Source: Pyxicephalus adspersus
Lineage: Eukaryota > Chordata > Amphibia > Anura > Pyxicephalidae
Reading direction: 5' to 3'
DNA length: 64,000 nt
Assembly (NCBI RefSeq): GCF_032062135.1
Contig: NC_092859.1
Coordinates: 31,923,331-31,987,330 of the forward strand
Position numbers and translations under genes: made by a program. Shown here in pieces: positions 1 to 12,440 of the stretch; within the stretch, counting starts at the first letter, position 1, and each line of letters starts with the position of its first letter. The notes below the pieces were generated by a model. The model was not told the DNA's origin. It ran no database searches and saw only the letters and a program-made list of their open reading frames with translations.

Positions 1-126
1 CCAGCAAACAGGGAATGGAAATATTAGCAAATGTTTTTAGGAAATCATTTCCAGGTTTGCTGAATCACCCAGGCTAACCTATGATAGCCTATTATCTCCA
101 GTCTTGGAGAGCTTTCATAAATCAAG
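1..126. mobile_element. Palindromic MITE, copy 1 (cut by window edge)
   Basis: This is the right half of a ~215-bp palindromic element that occurs eight times in the window. It has the central 'ttagcaaatgtttt', the arm 'ccaggtttgctgaatcac', and the terminal 'cttggagagctttcataaat'. The left half lies outside the window or is missing. The arms are diverged from the better copies near 22.3, 52.7 and 62.3 kb. It is non-coding and the superfamily is not established. Confidence 0.75.
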
Positions 127-539
127 ATAAATCAAGCAAGCCATGTATACATTTTAGGCTCTTTGTATTCTTGGGTAGATAAAAAAAAAGCTTGTTGACT
201 AAAGTCCCCAGAAATTGTATTTACCATTGTAAAAGCAGAACAGGGGCTTTTCAGGGCTCCTAGCATTGTTGTAGGTGAATATGGATCTTGGGTGTGTTCT
301 CCCTACAGGATGCTTGATAAAGGACATATCCTTTCCTTTTTTCTTCTATGGGGGAATGATTCTGGCTATATAATATTTTATTCTTAAATAAGTGTTCCGC
401 AAAATGTGTTGCATTGTATGGAATAAATGCAGATTGGATATGTGATGTTTACCCAACACATAATGCTATGTAACAACAACATAAATTATTTTCATTGCTG
501 TTTGTTGACTTCATATTTTTTTTACAAACACAAAGATAG
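127..539. other. Unassigned AT-rich sequence
   Basis: I see no gene, RNA or recognisable repeat. The small minus-strand reading frame that overlaps the end of this stretch has no motif and is probably chance. Confidence 0.5.
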
Positions 540-1115
540 ACCTGGATCAAAAAGAAAAGAGAAAAGCAGAATTTGGTGAAGGGCCTGAATGACTGGGTGC
601 TTAGGGGCATGATAGTAAGGGGTTCAGGTTTTAAGGAAGGGAGAAGAGTAATAGTGGGGTGATAGTTGGAAGCGATAGTTTTGGATAAAAGGTTAAAAAG
701 GACCAAGCAGAAAGGGGCAGACAACAGAAGGTGCATGGTGTGGAGTGAGCTTCCCACCCGTCTGCCCTGTGTTTAGTGAGAGGGGGGGGTGTAGGTTGAA
801 GGGGTTTGGGGTGGTTGAGGTCCTGATAAAGTGGGTGATTTTTGGAGGCTGGATTGTGAAAATAGACTCATCTTTGGTATGGTGTTCAAGGGGGGTTTAC
901 AATATTGATGGTTAACGGCTGGTGGCGAGTTGTGAATGGGTGCTGTGGGTGAATGGGTGATGGTCATATTTATGTAGGTGAATTTGGTTATGTAAATAAA
1001 GTTAAATTAACCTTTTGTTAATAACTGGCTGTCTTTGCCATTTTGTTCCAAAATTCTTGTAAGTCTATTATTAAGGGGGTTGAGAAATTGGTTAAGGGGG
1101 GTAATTGGGATACCA
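540..1115 (+). mobile_element. Probable Ngaro/DIRS-like retrotransposon 3' end, copy 1
   Basis: This G-rich non-coding stretch shares several landmarks, in the same order, with 16820-17790 and with the complement of the Ngaro element at 36960-38935. The landmarks are a 'aaaaaggaccaagcaga' motif, a 'gcttcccacc' motif, a T/G-rich tract, 'aaagttaaattaacc', and finally 'ggctgtctttgccatttt' followed by 'ttccaaaa'. In the minus-strand element this terminal motif lies downstream of recombinase and hydrolase coding remnants. No protein-coding remnant is visible in this copy, so the assignment rests on the shared tail. Boundaries are approximate. Confidence 0.5.
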
Positions 1116-3078
1116 TGAGGATATGTGACATCAGAACTATCAGAAATTATCCCATTTTCTACTATCGATTTGAGCTTTTGTCACCAAGACATTGGTGTGT
1201 AATCCTTTTTATTCAACTCATCTTCCACTAGAATGCCCTCTGTGTCCTAAAATTGTTAATGCTCTAAATGCAACAAGTCCAGTTTTTCTGTTCCTTTTTC
1301 TGAGATCTACCAATTTTGCATTAATGGCAATAAAGGTAACCTTTGGATGCTTACATATACCAGTTCACCTCTCCTCTGTTCAGGCACTGATAGCTAGCAG
1401 TAGTCCACTATAGATGCCATTGTCAGTAATCTGTGATTATGGAACCCCATTTTACACACCAAAATCTTACAGGGGTACAGGGGTCAAACAGACGCTAGAT
1501 AAATGTCACTGGAAATTTTTGTGGTGAATATTGGCAGTGACAGATCAATGAAAGAGCACTGTACTCACAGACCTGTTCTATTCAGCTCTGTTTAACTTCA
1601 TAGGAGTGAACAAAAGTTGTTCTCAATGTTCCCCCTTAATTCCTGTTCAGGTGGCAACTGTAAAATGTGGTATTTCCATTTTTTCTGATTCTATGACAAT
1701 AGCCTCCTGGCAAATACAGATGATTCATCTCTATATTGAAGACGGTTTGAATACTTCCTTATTGGTTTTGGCTTAGATACCCATTAAAGCTGATCTCAGG
1801 GCATAATGATATTTCCCTCCTACGCCTTTCTCCCACCTCCTATAACTAATGGCTGGGAAGAAATACAAAAAATAGGCAATAGGAAACTATGAACACTATA
1901 CTTTCTTACTTCTTCAGCTCTCAGGATATGGCCTTTTTATTAAAAAAAAAAAAGGTTATAATTATTATATTTGTTAAAAATTTACTAGAAATTTCACTAG
2001 AAATTGTTTCCTTGCTAGGAGGCACATGGGCAGTGTGAATCCTTTTTTTCCTGTTCATCTATGTGATTATGCAGAGAAAACAGGTAATACTGATCCCAAG
2101 CACCTTTCTCAAAGAACTTTCTCCCAAAAGCATATTTCCAAAAAGCACTTTTCACAAAATCACTTTCCCCCATGTAAGTTTTCTCAATCAATTACAAAGA
2201 AAATTGCCTGTGTTGTACTGGAACTAATTGCTGTGATTTAGCTTGCTTGACATTCACACCCCAAGCTTAACTTATTTAGAATCAACTCTTATCAAAACTA
2301 TCCAACAACCATTACTGAGACTTTACACTTATAATTTTTGCTGCAAAATTATTTTCATGAACAACACCCCTTATATCTCTAGGCTTTAAAACTTGTCTGT
2401 TGAATACAGAATTAAGCAGTGGAATATTGTGGGCTTCTCATCTATTCTAGTCCATTAATCAGTGAAAAATATCTGCTTTGTAATCATGGTATAAGCAGAC
2501 GGATTGCCTTTCGTTTCTAAGTCCCAAGGAAATACAGTTACAAGCTTTACTGAAGACAAGAACTGTGTTCTGCTTATACTGCACCTTTTGTTGGTTCAGG
2601 TTCTCATATAGTCGGTGTGTTTATATAAAAGCTGACACAGTTATTTCAACCTGAAATTAAAAACCTTCACCAAAAATGGGATCTACGTAATTGTTGCAGA
2701 CGCTGCTTTTCTATTTAAAGGAAAATTATATTGGCTTTGGGTATGTTTAACTTAAACAGCATTTTAAAAAAAATCATTAAATGTATGTTCTTAAATTCCA
2801 GTAAACAGAAATTTTATAAGAAAACAAAAATTAAATGTTTTATCTATCAAGCAGATCTCAGAACCTTAGTAAATTGCAGACTAATAAATTAATTAACTTT
2901 GGCAAATTCACTCTGCTCATCCCCACCCGTGACACAGGATTTAAAGAGCATTAATGGTTTACCAAAGAAAAAGCAAATTATAAATGAATAGTGCCACACA
3001 GGCTGTTTGAAGCTAAGCCCTGCCAGGCCTCAAAGTTGAAAGACCTACAAGTTGCTGACCTGGTCTATCCCTGACTCT
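1116..3078. other. Unassigned sequence
   Basis: This is AT-rich, non-coding-looking sequence with a poly-A run near 1939-1953. A plus-strand frame at 2026-2241 has a run of short near-repeats (about 15 bp, 'caaaagcatatttcc'-like) but no recognisable domain. I see nothing else. Confidence 0.5.
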
Positions 3079-3302
3079 GGGCCTTATTTATTAAAGCTCT
3101 CCAAGGCTGGAGTGTATACACTTTCATTAGTGAATCTGGATGATCAGGGTTGATCTGGAATGTATTTCTTGAAAGTAATTTGCTATTTGCTAGCAAATGT
3201 TTTGAAGCCTTAACCAGATTCATTCCAGGTTTGCTGAATTATCCAGCTTCACGGTTGAAGGTGTATCTTCTATAGCCTTGGAGAGCTTTAATAAATCAGG
3301 CT
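3079..3302. mobile_element. Palindromic MITE, copy 2
   Basis: This is a full-length copy. It begins 'gggccttatttattaaagct' and ends 'agctttaataaatcaggct', and these termini are inverted repeats of each other. The arms fold over a centre containing 'tttgctagcaaatgtttt'. Length is about 224 bp. It has no coding capacity. Confidence 0.85.
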
Positions 3303-4506
3303 CCTTGTCTCTGCTAGTGATTTTTTACTGCTTTCCCCATCTGATTGTTTCCTGACCTCATGTCTATCAATGACCTATCCTGATGTTTCAACAATATCAA
3401 AGACATCTTTCTGAAGCCAATCATATGGTTATCACAGTAGAAACACTTGTGCCACTCTTTTCAATTCTGTTCTTCCTGTCCTTTACCTCAGGGGTCATTT
3501 TATTGGAATAATAAAAATGGTCACGGTATACACTGTGCTAAAAACAAGCTTAAAATCAAATTGTATGCCTTATTAGGTGGGACACTGTTTTTGGGGCAAG
3601 TCTGCACATGGTTAAGGGTCAAACTACAGCCTTGTCCTGCAATGGGAATATATACTTTTGGTAGGATGCATAATCATTTTAACCAGAAATGATCAAGAGT
3701 ATTCTGGAGGGAAGTGGGGGGATTAGTCAAAAGCACCCCAATATGTTCTCTAACAAAAGTGGTCCTGAGCTGATGGTTGTTCAAAGTGCTAGCAGAATAG
3801 ATCAATGAGGAATATTAGAGGACAGCTGTACAGATGTCGGATCTTCACCCTTGATGATCATTAACATCTCAGATACTAAAATTCTCTGTACACAAAGTCT
3901 ATATGCTGCTTCAGCAGTGCAGCATAAACAACAAAGCCATCATCCTGCCTTGTGTTTGGTTTCTATACATGCATTTTCGTTCCAGTCCTTATTTACATTA
4001 ACTATTCCATGTGTTGGTCAAGTAGCATTTTGGAACTTCATTGACAGTGTCACTCGTAATAGTTTGCAGGACAACAGGTATACAAACTGGCAGTTCAGCA
4101 CTTAGTTTCCTGTTTGGCAGACACTTTGTCCTCATGAGAGCTCCACATCCTTGGAAAAACAAGTCGTTATGATATTGTACTCCTTGTGTCTCCTGGCCCC
4201 ATTAGGAAGGAGCTTGAATGTAATTAGCTCATTTCTGATTTACCCTTTGACTTCCATCGGTAACTTTTAACACTCGCTGATAATTATCCACCTTATTATG
4301 GAAGCATTGGAGACCGGGCCAGTGTGCTTACACAGCTTTTATTTTCATTGTTCTTTGTAAAAAATCCGTGCTGAGTCTTTCTGCAAATTGGATGGATTCA
4401 GCAACTCATGCTTGAAATTTGGAAAACCAGCTATTCCTATTGAAGTCTATGGAGGCCAAATCCTGATCCTCTCTCCTCTCTCTATTCACCCTTTTGTATT
4501 TTAAGG
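3303..4506. other. Unassigned sequence with a possible conserved block
   Basis: No gene is recognised. The part around 4190-4350 is less AT-rich, contains several homeodomain-like TAAT cores ('gataattatcc') and has no repeat signature. That is the texture of a conserved non-coding element, but conservation cannot be judged from one sequence. Small plus-strand frames at 3447-3692 and 3851-4105 have no recognisable motif. Confidence 0.35.
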
Positions 4507-4793
4507 CAACAGTCGCCAACCGGTGGTCCACAAGAAAATTTTAGGGGTCCTCGGCTTTGGCGGGTGCACCCCTCAGTGGGGTCAGGAGAAAGACCCCGCT
4601 TGGGGTGACGCACCGGCTAGAGCCGCAGACCATGTCCCCTGTACGGATCGCAGGCTCGGGGTGGTGGGAGGTTGTGTCTGTGGATAGTGCTGGTGGGCAG
4701 ATTCTGGCATTATGACATCACTCTCCCTGCGCATGCACGGTCCGCAGTCCGGAAATTAGTGGTTTGTGACAACCAAGAGGTTGGCGACCACTG
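4507..4793. mobile_element. hAT-type MITE, copy 1
   Basis: This is a non-autonomous element with hAT-style ends. The left end reads 'caacagtcgccaacc'; the complement of the right end reads 'cagtggtcgccaacc'. The flanks are close to an 8-bp duplication ('ttttaagg' at 4499-4506 against 'ttttaaga' at 4795-4802). The interior is GC-rich and matches 24659-25013 and 46888-46994. It has no transposase. Confidence 0.8.
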
Positions 4794-7700
4794 TTTTTAA
4801 GATCTTTTACCCACAACCCAGAAAAAAAAGAGAAACACTCATAGCATTCCCTCACAGGGCATCAATATCAGCCCAGCCCTGTAAAGTAACACGAAAGGCA
4901 ACCTCAAATTGATTGCCTTTTCTTGTCGCCTTGTTACAGCACACAACCTGTAAGCACTCTCTCTTTCTCAACACTCTCGCACATTATTCCCGGGGCTAAA
5001 GGTCCACCTGAACTAAATTACAAGTCCACTTGGGAGAACACATGGTTCATTGTGATTTTCTGTAAAGCTTCCCCTACTTATGTTTTTTTTCATTAAATCC
5101 TGGGTCGAGATGTTTGCATCTTTACCCCAGAGACATGCTGGCTTCACCTTGAGCTGCATACAAATAAAAAAACATAGAGCCACATATGTGTATATTGGGT
5201 TGCCTGTGTATAGCTTTAAAAATTTGCATAGTGGCTGCAAAACTGAATTCCTGACATATGAATATATAGCTGATCTGTGAAGTGTCATTAAGAGTTTTAC
5301 CTTCATTCCAAGCTCTGTAAATGTAACAGGACAAAAGCTTGCTGAGCTGCTGGGATAAGTGCTTTCCTCTAATAACATGTTGTATATATTCAAGCTGCTA
5401 CAGAGATATGGGCTTTTTCAAAGTGTTCTCTTTGTATTGACAGTGCTTATTTCTGTTCCTTTTATTCACCATTATAAACTGTGCAGACTCTGTGGGTGCT
5501 TTGTGGGTGCTCACTATGACCCTTTTTTAAAAAAAAAATAAGATGGAACTTTGTGTGAAAAATGATGCTTTTAAAAAGTTTATCACCTACTTATAATGGA
5601 CATATAATTGGTATTTTTTCAGTTTTGCAAAGTTTACCTAAAAATTTTTACATGGCTGCTGTTTCATAATTCCTACATTATAAGTCATATAAAGATCTGT
5701 CTCTTCCAGTGGTCATTTGTATGCTACTGTAACCATTATACTCGAAGAATGATTACCAATACAACATTAATTACAAGGCAATATGTCTTACAATATCAGT
5801 GATTTCCAGGTAATACTATTTGCAAGATCTGGTACTGGAATTTCAGTAAAAGGAGCGGTAAAAAAAATTACTGTTTTTTGCTAATTAGCAGAGAGTGATT
5901 AGGTCAAACCTAATTTAAAATACAGACAAGAAGTGCATTATAACTTATATTGAAGATTTGTAAGTAGGAAATTGTATGTGGACTTGTGATAGGGTAATTT
6001 TTATGCTTTTTTTTACATGTATTATGTTATAAATACATTTATGTATTCCCTATAAGATAACAAATCTTTATTATATTATGTATCACTGCTCTCACCAAGG
6101 TAAGGAGTAGGAACTGCTGTTTCTAGGTGGTTCCCAACAGTTGGCATCTTGTCAGTTACCTGTTCTTGCAGCTGTGGTGGGTCCTAACAAACTAGTATTT
6201 CAATAGTCTATTGTTCACTTCCACCCAAATTCATTCCCTACATTACCCCTGGTGAAGTTCACGGAAGTGAGAAAGCAGTAACTGCACTGCAGCCTCACTG
6301 CTGGTCTGAACCTAACCTAACAGGATAATTCTAGGGCTATCATTTATGGCTAAGCCAAAACCCAGAATTCTTATCAGATGTGGTACCTGACTTAGTTTGA
6401 ATTTCTCAGGATAAGAAGAGTTTAGGCAAAAATGGAAAGTACCTGCTGATCTACAGAAAATACCTGCTGACTAGAGTCCTTGTAACTTTCTGTGAAATAA
6501 AAAGACAACATTAACAACTACAAAGTTTTATCAATCTATGTAACAGAGATAAACAAGTCCAGTATATGTGACAAACATGGCTCTCTTGGATTTATTGGAA
6601 AAATCAATATACACAAAAAACACTGGACATGCATCTTCTGCAAGATCATCAAGTAATAATAAAAAGAAATAAAACACCAAAGGTGAAGACACTACATCTA
6701 ACAAGTAAGCTGACCAATGGGACCCTAGTGCTGTAAAGGTCAGAGTGCTGGAGACTAAGCCTCTGAGCACAGCTCAATTGATGAACTGTAAGTATTTCTA
6801 AAGCTTTATTCTTTTTCTTTTTTTTTTTTAAAGAATGATATACAGAAAAAGTTATTTTCCTGCAACTTCAAGGGCAACGTAGAAAATACAGAAATTCTTT
6901 TTAAACATGCGTGGTTGATGCCTTAAAGCTGTATATTGTAATACAGAACTGTATGTTTTTCGCTAACAGTCACAGCAACAGGGTATACTGACAATGCATA
7001 TTTGGCTGTGAAAATTTTTCTGTTCAATTATTTTGTCTTACATACTCTGATCTGCTTCATTTTAGTTTAAAAAAAAAAAAAAAAAAAAACTCTTTTGTCT
7101 GTTACTATTCATCTGGTTGCATGACACTTTTCTTTATGTAACCTGTACTTAGCTAAAAGGTTTCTGCGTTTATCTTAGATTACTTGTTTCCTCTGTCTGA
7201 AAACTTAAAATTCTCAAAAATAAGGCATTACATTGAAAACATGACTTTAGCAGCAATACATGGTCTTCTATCAAACAATAACAGACCCATTTGATCCAGT
7301 AGATAGACATTGGACAGTTGTTTATTTTGGTTGTTCCTGTTCTTGCTGATGAAAATTTTTCCTGATGCTAGACATCTTTAACATTAAGGTACCATGGATG
7401 ATATACAAGTGTAAAATTCAACAGCAGTGGGACAATTTTAAAGTTTAGGTTTACTGGACACATAGCACAGGGTAAGAATAAAGTACTACACAGGCTAAAG
7501 CAGTGTAACAGGCCAGGCCGGGTAACAACAGACCAGTAGGAGTATGGTTTAAAACAGGAAAGAGTGTCAACATGTTTTAGGGACCAAATTGTTTTACAAC
7601 AAGATTTAGGAACCTGCAGAAGATACAGTAGTGTAAAACTGGCCGGGCAGACAAATTTAAATAAACAAGCCAAATTTACTATAGATAAAGAATAGAACAT

Positions 7701-7938
7701 TCTGGATTTTAACCACAAGTATCATCATACTGCAGGGAATATAACAGTGATAAATTAGCAAGCAACAAGACAGTTTTAGTTAGGGGTAATAGACCTACGT
7801 TTTCATCTATGGGATAGAAGTTGCAGTGAATTTATGATATAATATATGGTTATTCAGAGACATGCTGTTGTTGCAATTATTTTGTTTTGTTATACAAATA
7901 GAATGGCATGCTGTAAACAAATGACAGCTCTAATAAAG
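4794..7938. other. Unassigned sequence
   Basis: This long AT-rich stretch has a poly-A run near 7069-7089. The two longest minus-strand frames (5013-5393, 126 codons; 7368-7718, 116 codons) have hydrophobic or Cys-rich composition typical of AT-rich noise, no recognisable domain and no exon structure. I see no gene. Confidence 0.5.
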
Positions 7939-7992
7939 AAAATGCAAATTCCTTTACTATAATTTATTCCATAATAAAGGAATTTGCATTTT
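7939..7992. repeat. Perfect 18-bp inverted repeat (hairpin)
   Basis: The arm 'aaaatgcaaattccttta' (7939-7956) is followed after an 18-nt spacer by its exact complement 'taaaggaatttgcatttt' (7975-7992). It would fold into a simple hairpin in DNA or RNA. Pairing does not clearly extend beyond the stem. It could be a decayed fold-back element, a local palindrome or a hairpin RNA precursor; nothing here decides. Confidence 0.85.
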
Positions 7993-8924
7993 ATCATGTT
8001 TATATACATTATTTTCTCTATTTGATTGATGTCATAAAAATCCAATTGAGAGCCACTTTGACCCTGAACATTTTTATTTCTTTTTTTGCATATTGATGAG
8101 GGGGGAGGGAGGAAATAGGGAAGGCAAAATATTAATGAAATAAACTTTAGCTCTATGTTACTAATAGAGAAGCATTTGGATGGCACAGTCTTTCAGAATC
8201 TATCAGTAAAAAAGTATAATCAAAACCCAAAGACTAGAATGTAATATAAAGAAGCCTAACAGTCTTTGAAAGTAGTGGCTGCATTAGTTTTTTCAGTCTT
8301 TTTTTCTCTCCCTTCTACTCCTCTGCAAATTACATGCAAAAGGTTTTTAGGATCAATGTAACTGATAACTGTGCAGCTCAAGCAGAGAGCACAGAACATT
8401 ATCAGCTCATTAGATTTATTGTAGGTACATATTCCAGTGTTCTCATTTTCTTTCTATTCTGGTATAATGGATTTAGTGGTTCTCTTTAGGACATTCTGGG
8501 ATATTTTTTATAACCCTACCTGATCTACACTTTTCTACAATTTCTCTGACATGTTTGGGTCCTCCTTTGTCTTTCTATTGCTTGCTCTGGGATGTGGCAG
8601 GTCAGGAGCCTTTTAGAACTTGTTTATTTATTGTATGTTTATGGACATCATGTGAATGTCCCAACACATTGATTGCAAGCAGGTAGGTTGAAATTGATGA
8701 ATATATATGCACTGACAACTCTTCAATTTGTTTTTGTATACAGTATATACATGGCAATTTATTTTCATTCCACTTCAGCTATTTAGATTTCATTGTGAAG
8801 TCCATCATATAAAATCCAATTGAAAATCCATTTTAATTTGAGGTTGTAATGTGACAAGAACAAACAGAGGTGGTGGGGGTGACATTTTCAATGCACTGTA
8901 ACAACGTTCATTTAAATAGTATAT
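7993..8924. other. Unassigned sequence
   Basis: AT-rich DNA without a recognisable gene or repeat family. Confidence 0.5.
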
Positions 8925-9253
8925 TTAAATCTGAGCTAAATGTAAAAAAAAAAAAAAAAATAGTAAACAGGCAGGTTCTGTATTTCAGAAGGGACAGGTG
9001 AGGTGCCTTCTTCAATAAAACAAACTTACCTGTCTGTTTGCATTCTTTTCTTTAATGTATAAGGATCTGGAACCTGGAAGTCAACCAGTTGGAGATGCTG
9101 ACAGTGGTATTTAGGTGAGGATAGGTGAATTGAAATAAAAAAATGCAATCAGGCAGGTAAGTTTACTTTATTACAGAAGGAACATTCTTGTCCCTTCTGC
9201 AAAAAAAAAAGACCTGCCTGCTTGTAATTTGTTTAGCTTTGGTTCTGCTTTAA
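8925..9253. mobile_element. TTAA-flanked MITE, copy 1 (long inverted repeats)
   Basis: The element lies between two TTAA tetranucleotides (8925-8928 and 9250-9253). The right arm, complemented, reads 'ttaaagcagaaccaaagc' and pairs with 'ttaaatctgagctaaatg' on the left. Pairing continues inward through 'caggcaggt', 'cagaagggaca' and 'aaacttacctg'. The left arm carries a poly-A run. Duplicated TTAA sites are used by piggyBac-like and Kolobok-like transposases; which one mobilised this element is not known. Confidence 0.75.
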
Positions 9254-9588
9254 CCCACCAAAAAGGAAAAACTGGAGACTTTCATTACTGAGATTTACAT
9301 ACACTCAGGGATAACAGTCAGTTGTTTTATTCTGACTTCCATATGACTGGCATCTCCTGAACTATAAAGGAGAGAAATGGCTCCAGGCAATATCAGGTAT
9401 GAATATATGTGATTTATATCCAAGCATGATCTTCCCAGAGCAATGCATGAAACACATTATGCTAAATTATTGACAAAGTAAAGCAGGTCAGCATACAGAT
9501 AAACTGTGTTCCAGATTGTTACCATTAGAAAATACTGGTGTATGTTTACCATATAGAGACATATTGCAGTGAATTGTACATTGAAAGG
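9254..9588. other. Unassigned sequence
   Basis: No recognisable gene or repeat. Confidence 0.5.
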
Positions 9589-9741
9589 ACAGATAGATGG
9601 AAAAAAAGAAAGGCCAAAAAAGAAAGAAAAGGACTAATGAAAGTGAAGAAAAGAAGGATAAAGAATAAAAAAGAGGAAGTGGAAAGAATGAAAAAGGAAG
9701 GATAAAGAGAATGAAAGAAAGAAAAAAAAAGGGGAAGGTTG
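9589..9741 (+). repeat. Polypurine tract (A/G-rich)
   Basis: About 150 bases are almost entirely A and G on the plus strand, built from short GAAA, GGAAG and GAAAGAAAG words. Such tracts can form triplex or other non-B DNA. It is probably a decayed microsatellite. Confidence 0.85.
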
Positions 9742-9799
9742 GAAAATGAAAAAATATTTTTTTTTAATATTCTTTTTTTATTTTGTACATTGCTGTTAA

Positions 9800-10885
9800 A
9801 TCATACTTGAATTGAATTTTTCACTATTCAATTCGACAGCTATTCAATCGAATAGAGAGATATTGTTCGAGTGATCGAAACCGAATTCGAACACCAGTAA
9901 ATTCAATAGTGGGAGAATTCGGGTTATTTTTAGGAACTAATAAGGGGTGCAAGAGCAAGCAGATTGTGCTTTTGTCCTGCGTCCTGTGTTCTTGGATAGA
10001 GAAACTCTATCCAGGAAAACATAGTACAGGAGTGCAACAGGGATGCACTAATGTTGGTGTTTGAATTCAGGTTGTTCTTTTATTCGACCCGAAAATGGCT
10101 GTTTGAATTTGGGTAGAATAAAATAAATGTGTTTAAAAAAATTAAAAATAATGTTAAATTAATTTATTGAGTGACTATTTTTTTTTTTGCTTATTCTACA
10201 ATGACATGATATCTCTTACTCTGTAACACACTTTCCAGCACAGAAATATTATGATACATTTGTTACATTCTTCTTTTATCCACTGCAAGAAAATTGTAAC
10301 AAATGTATCATATTACTGTGTGTGTTACAGAGGAAGAGATACTTACTGGCCGGGCATCTTTTCAATGCAGCAGAGTCTGTAATCATTGAGAAGAGTGTGC
10401 CATCCCCGGGGGCATCATAGTAGAGGACAGGGGATCGTAGTAGAACTGCAGAGTTCTTCTGCAGTTCAGTTCCCACGGTCACATGACTGTGGGAACTTTG
10501 CGGTCACAGCTGTGACTGCAGGCGATCCCCGGGGCACTACAGGTTAATTACCCTGTAGTGCCCCAGGCATCGTAGTGGAACTGCAGAGTTCATCTGCAGT
10601 TCAGTTCCCACGGTCACATGACCCTGCGGTCACTGCAGGTGACCCCCGGGCACTAGAGGTTGAATGGGGACAAGTTTCCCCATTCATCACATTTAGTGCC
10701 CTGTATTCTTGGATGAGAAACTCTATCCAAGAAAGCATACAACTAGTCCCTAAAAATATCCCAAATTCTCCCACCATTGACTTCATGGTGTTCAAATTGG
10801 GCATTAGATCACCCAAACATTATCTCACTATTCGATCGAATAGCAGTCAAATCGAATAGCGAGATATTCGACCAACACTAACCAA
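9800..10885. mobile_element. Large fold-back element, ~1.05 kb, with internal duplication
   Basis: The outer ~200 bp on each side are inverted copies. Left has 'ctattcaatcgaatag', 'aattcaatagtgggagaatt' and 'ttcttggatagagaaactct'. The right has their complements in mirrored order, ending near 'cgaatagcgagatattcgac'. The GC-rich centre contains a direct duplication: 'ctgcagttcagttcccac' followed by 'ggtcacatgac' and 'ccccggg' occurs near 10455-10530 and again near 10593-10650. There is no transposase frame. The smaller element at 18586-19161 shares the 'cttggatagag/ctctatccaag' and 'cactagaggtt' modules. Boundaries are approximate. Confidence 0.8.
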
Positions 10886-12154
10886 CACCACCCCTGACCT
10901 TTATGCACTGCAAGCACTGGGATCTCTAAATTTGTATTTGTCAGTAGTATACAGTATTTGCTTGTCATGTTTTTAACATACAATATGTTTTGGCAGCAGT
11001 CCTAAATTCAGTGTGTTGCCCCAGATCTAATGGCCAGCAATCATCCACCGTTCATTTGCCCTTCATTCTATTTAGACAGTTCGCTTTCCCAATCTCCCTC
11101 ATGCAACAATTTCTTTATGTCCATAGGGAATAAATAAAACACCAAGAGGGGCTTAGATATGGACTTCTGAGGACCAAATTGTCATGTGATTCCTGTAGGA
11201 ATTCACATAACACTTCTCTGACATCCCTGGGAATAGGTAAATGTATAGTTAGCTGCATTACATATAAACACAATGTCAAGGTAAACCATGTTCGTTTTTC
11301 AGGTATACCAGAAAAAATACATTTTGTCAGAACCTCCAGTACCTGCAATTGCTTCAAGAATATAAAAAACATATTTTTATATATTGCAAAATTTGATTGT
11401 ACATTCATACCTGCATCTGTTCTACAGATAATGTTAACAATTTAGTAGACTATTGAAATTGTTCAACATATTTATTTTTGTTTTTAGATTTAAATACACT
11501 TTATAAATGTATTAAAAAAAGTAACAAGGAAAAATGAACTGCCAATTTAATGATAAAATACAGAACAGCTCTTACTGAAATATGCAGCTATAGTCCACAA
11601 ACGTTCCTTATATTATAAGTTTTCATTAGATTTCTCCAATCTGATAGCCAGCATAAATCAACCAAACTCCTAACTTGCTTGGATCCATCACATCCTGTGA
11701 CTGGGCAATGAAGGGACAACTAATTGGCTCCTTCTAACACTTCAGCACTGTTTTCCAGGGGACTGTAAGAGGATTATATCAGGTCAAATTCAGGTACTTT
11801 CAATGCTTGTAATTAAATACATTTAATGATGCTATAATGATTGCAGAGCTGCATTAATTTTTTTTTTTTTTTTTATCTTGTATGTCTTTTATATCCACCT
11901 ATAGTTCAGGTTGCTAGTTAAAAAATAATAATTAATGTTACCCCTTTGCCCCTTACTTGTAATGCTCTGCAGATGCTGACATTTATGAATCTAGCAAGAT
12001 TTTACTTCCCATAAAAGTTACTATAACCTAAAATGCTTGAGGACAATTGTGACCTCTTGCAAGGGCTCTGTAAACCTTTCCCAGCTCTTTTCATGCACTG
12101 GTGATTGTTAAAGAGGTTTGCCAATTAAAAGGTTTTCTGAACTGTAGAATGTGG
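10886..12154. other. Unassigned sequence
   Basis: AT-rich, with a poly-T run near 11858-11874. I recognise no gene or repeat family. Confidence 0.5.
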
Positions 12155-12440
12155 AATCAGTAATTGAAAACAAAATGTGGACCTCATTTAGTTTTGCTAT
12201 TCTCCTTGTGTTATGGGTATGCCGGTGGTATAGGGGCAAAGACAAATTGCAATGCATCCTACATACCTGAACTGAACTCTGAACAGTTTAATTTGTGCAT
12301 ACAACTCATACCAAATGGATATGAGAATATTGATGCAATGAATTAAAATAAATGATATACCTGAATTTATAAGGCCAAACCTACTATATTGTTTTCAGTA
12401 GAGCCTTGCCTGGCAGTAACATACAGAATATTTACATATA
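12155..12440 (+). repeat. Diverged duplicated segment, copy A
   Basis: This stretch resembles 14890-15205 in the same order and orientation. Shared words are 'aaaatgtggac', 'ttgcaatgcat', 'atacttgaactga' (here with one difference), 'gttatgggtat' and 'cagtaacatacagaa'. The copies differ by many substitutions and small indels. They could be two copies of an unnamed dispersed repeat or an old local segmental duplication. No coding motif is visible. Confidence 0.55.

Noticed and set aside
5013..5393. 126-codon minus-strand frame
   Set aside because: There is no recognisable domain, and a plus-strand frame overlaps it. The length is not unusual for chance in 64 kb of six-frame translation.
7368..7718. 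116-codon minus-strand frame
   Set aside because: It is a Cys/Leu/Phe-rich chance frame without motifs or splice context.
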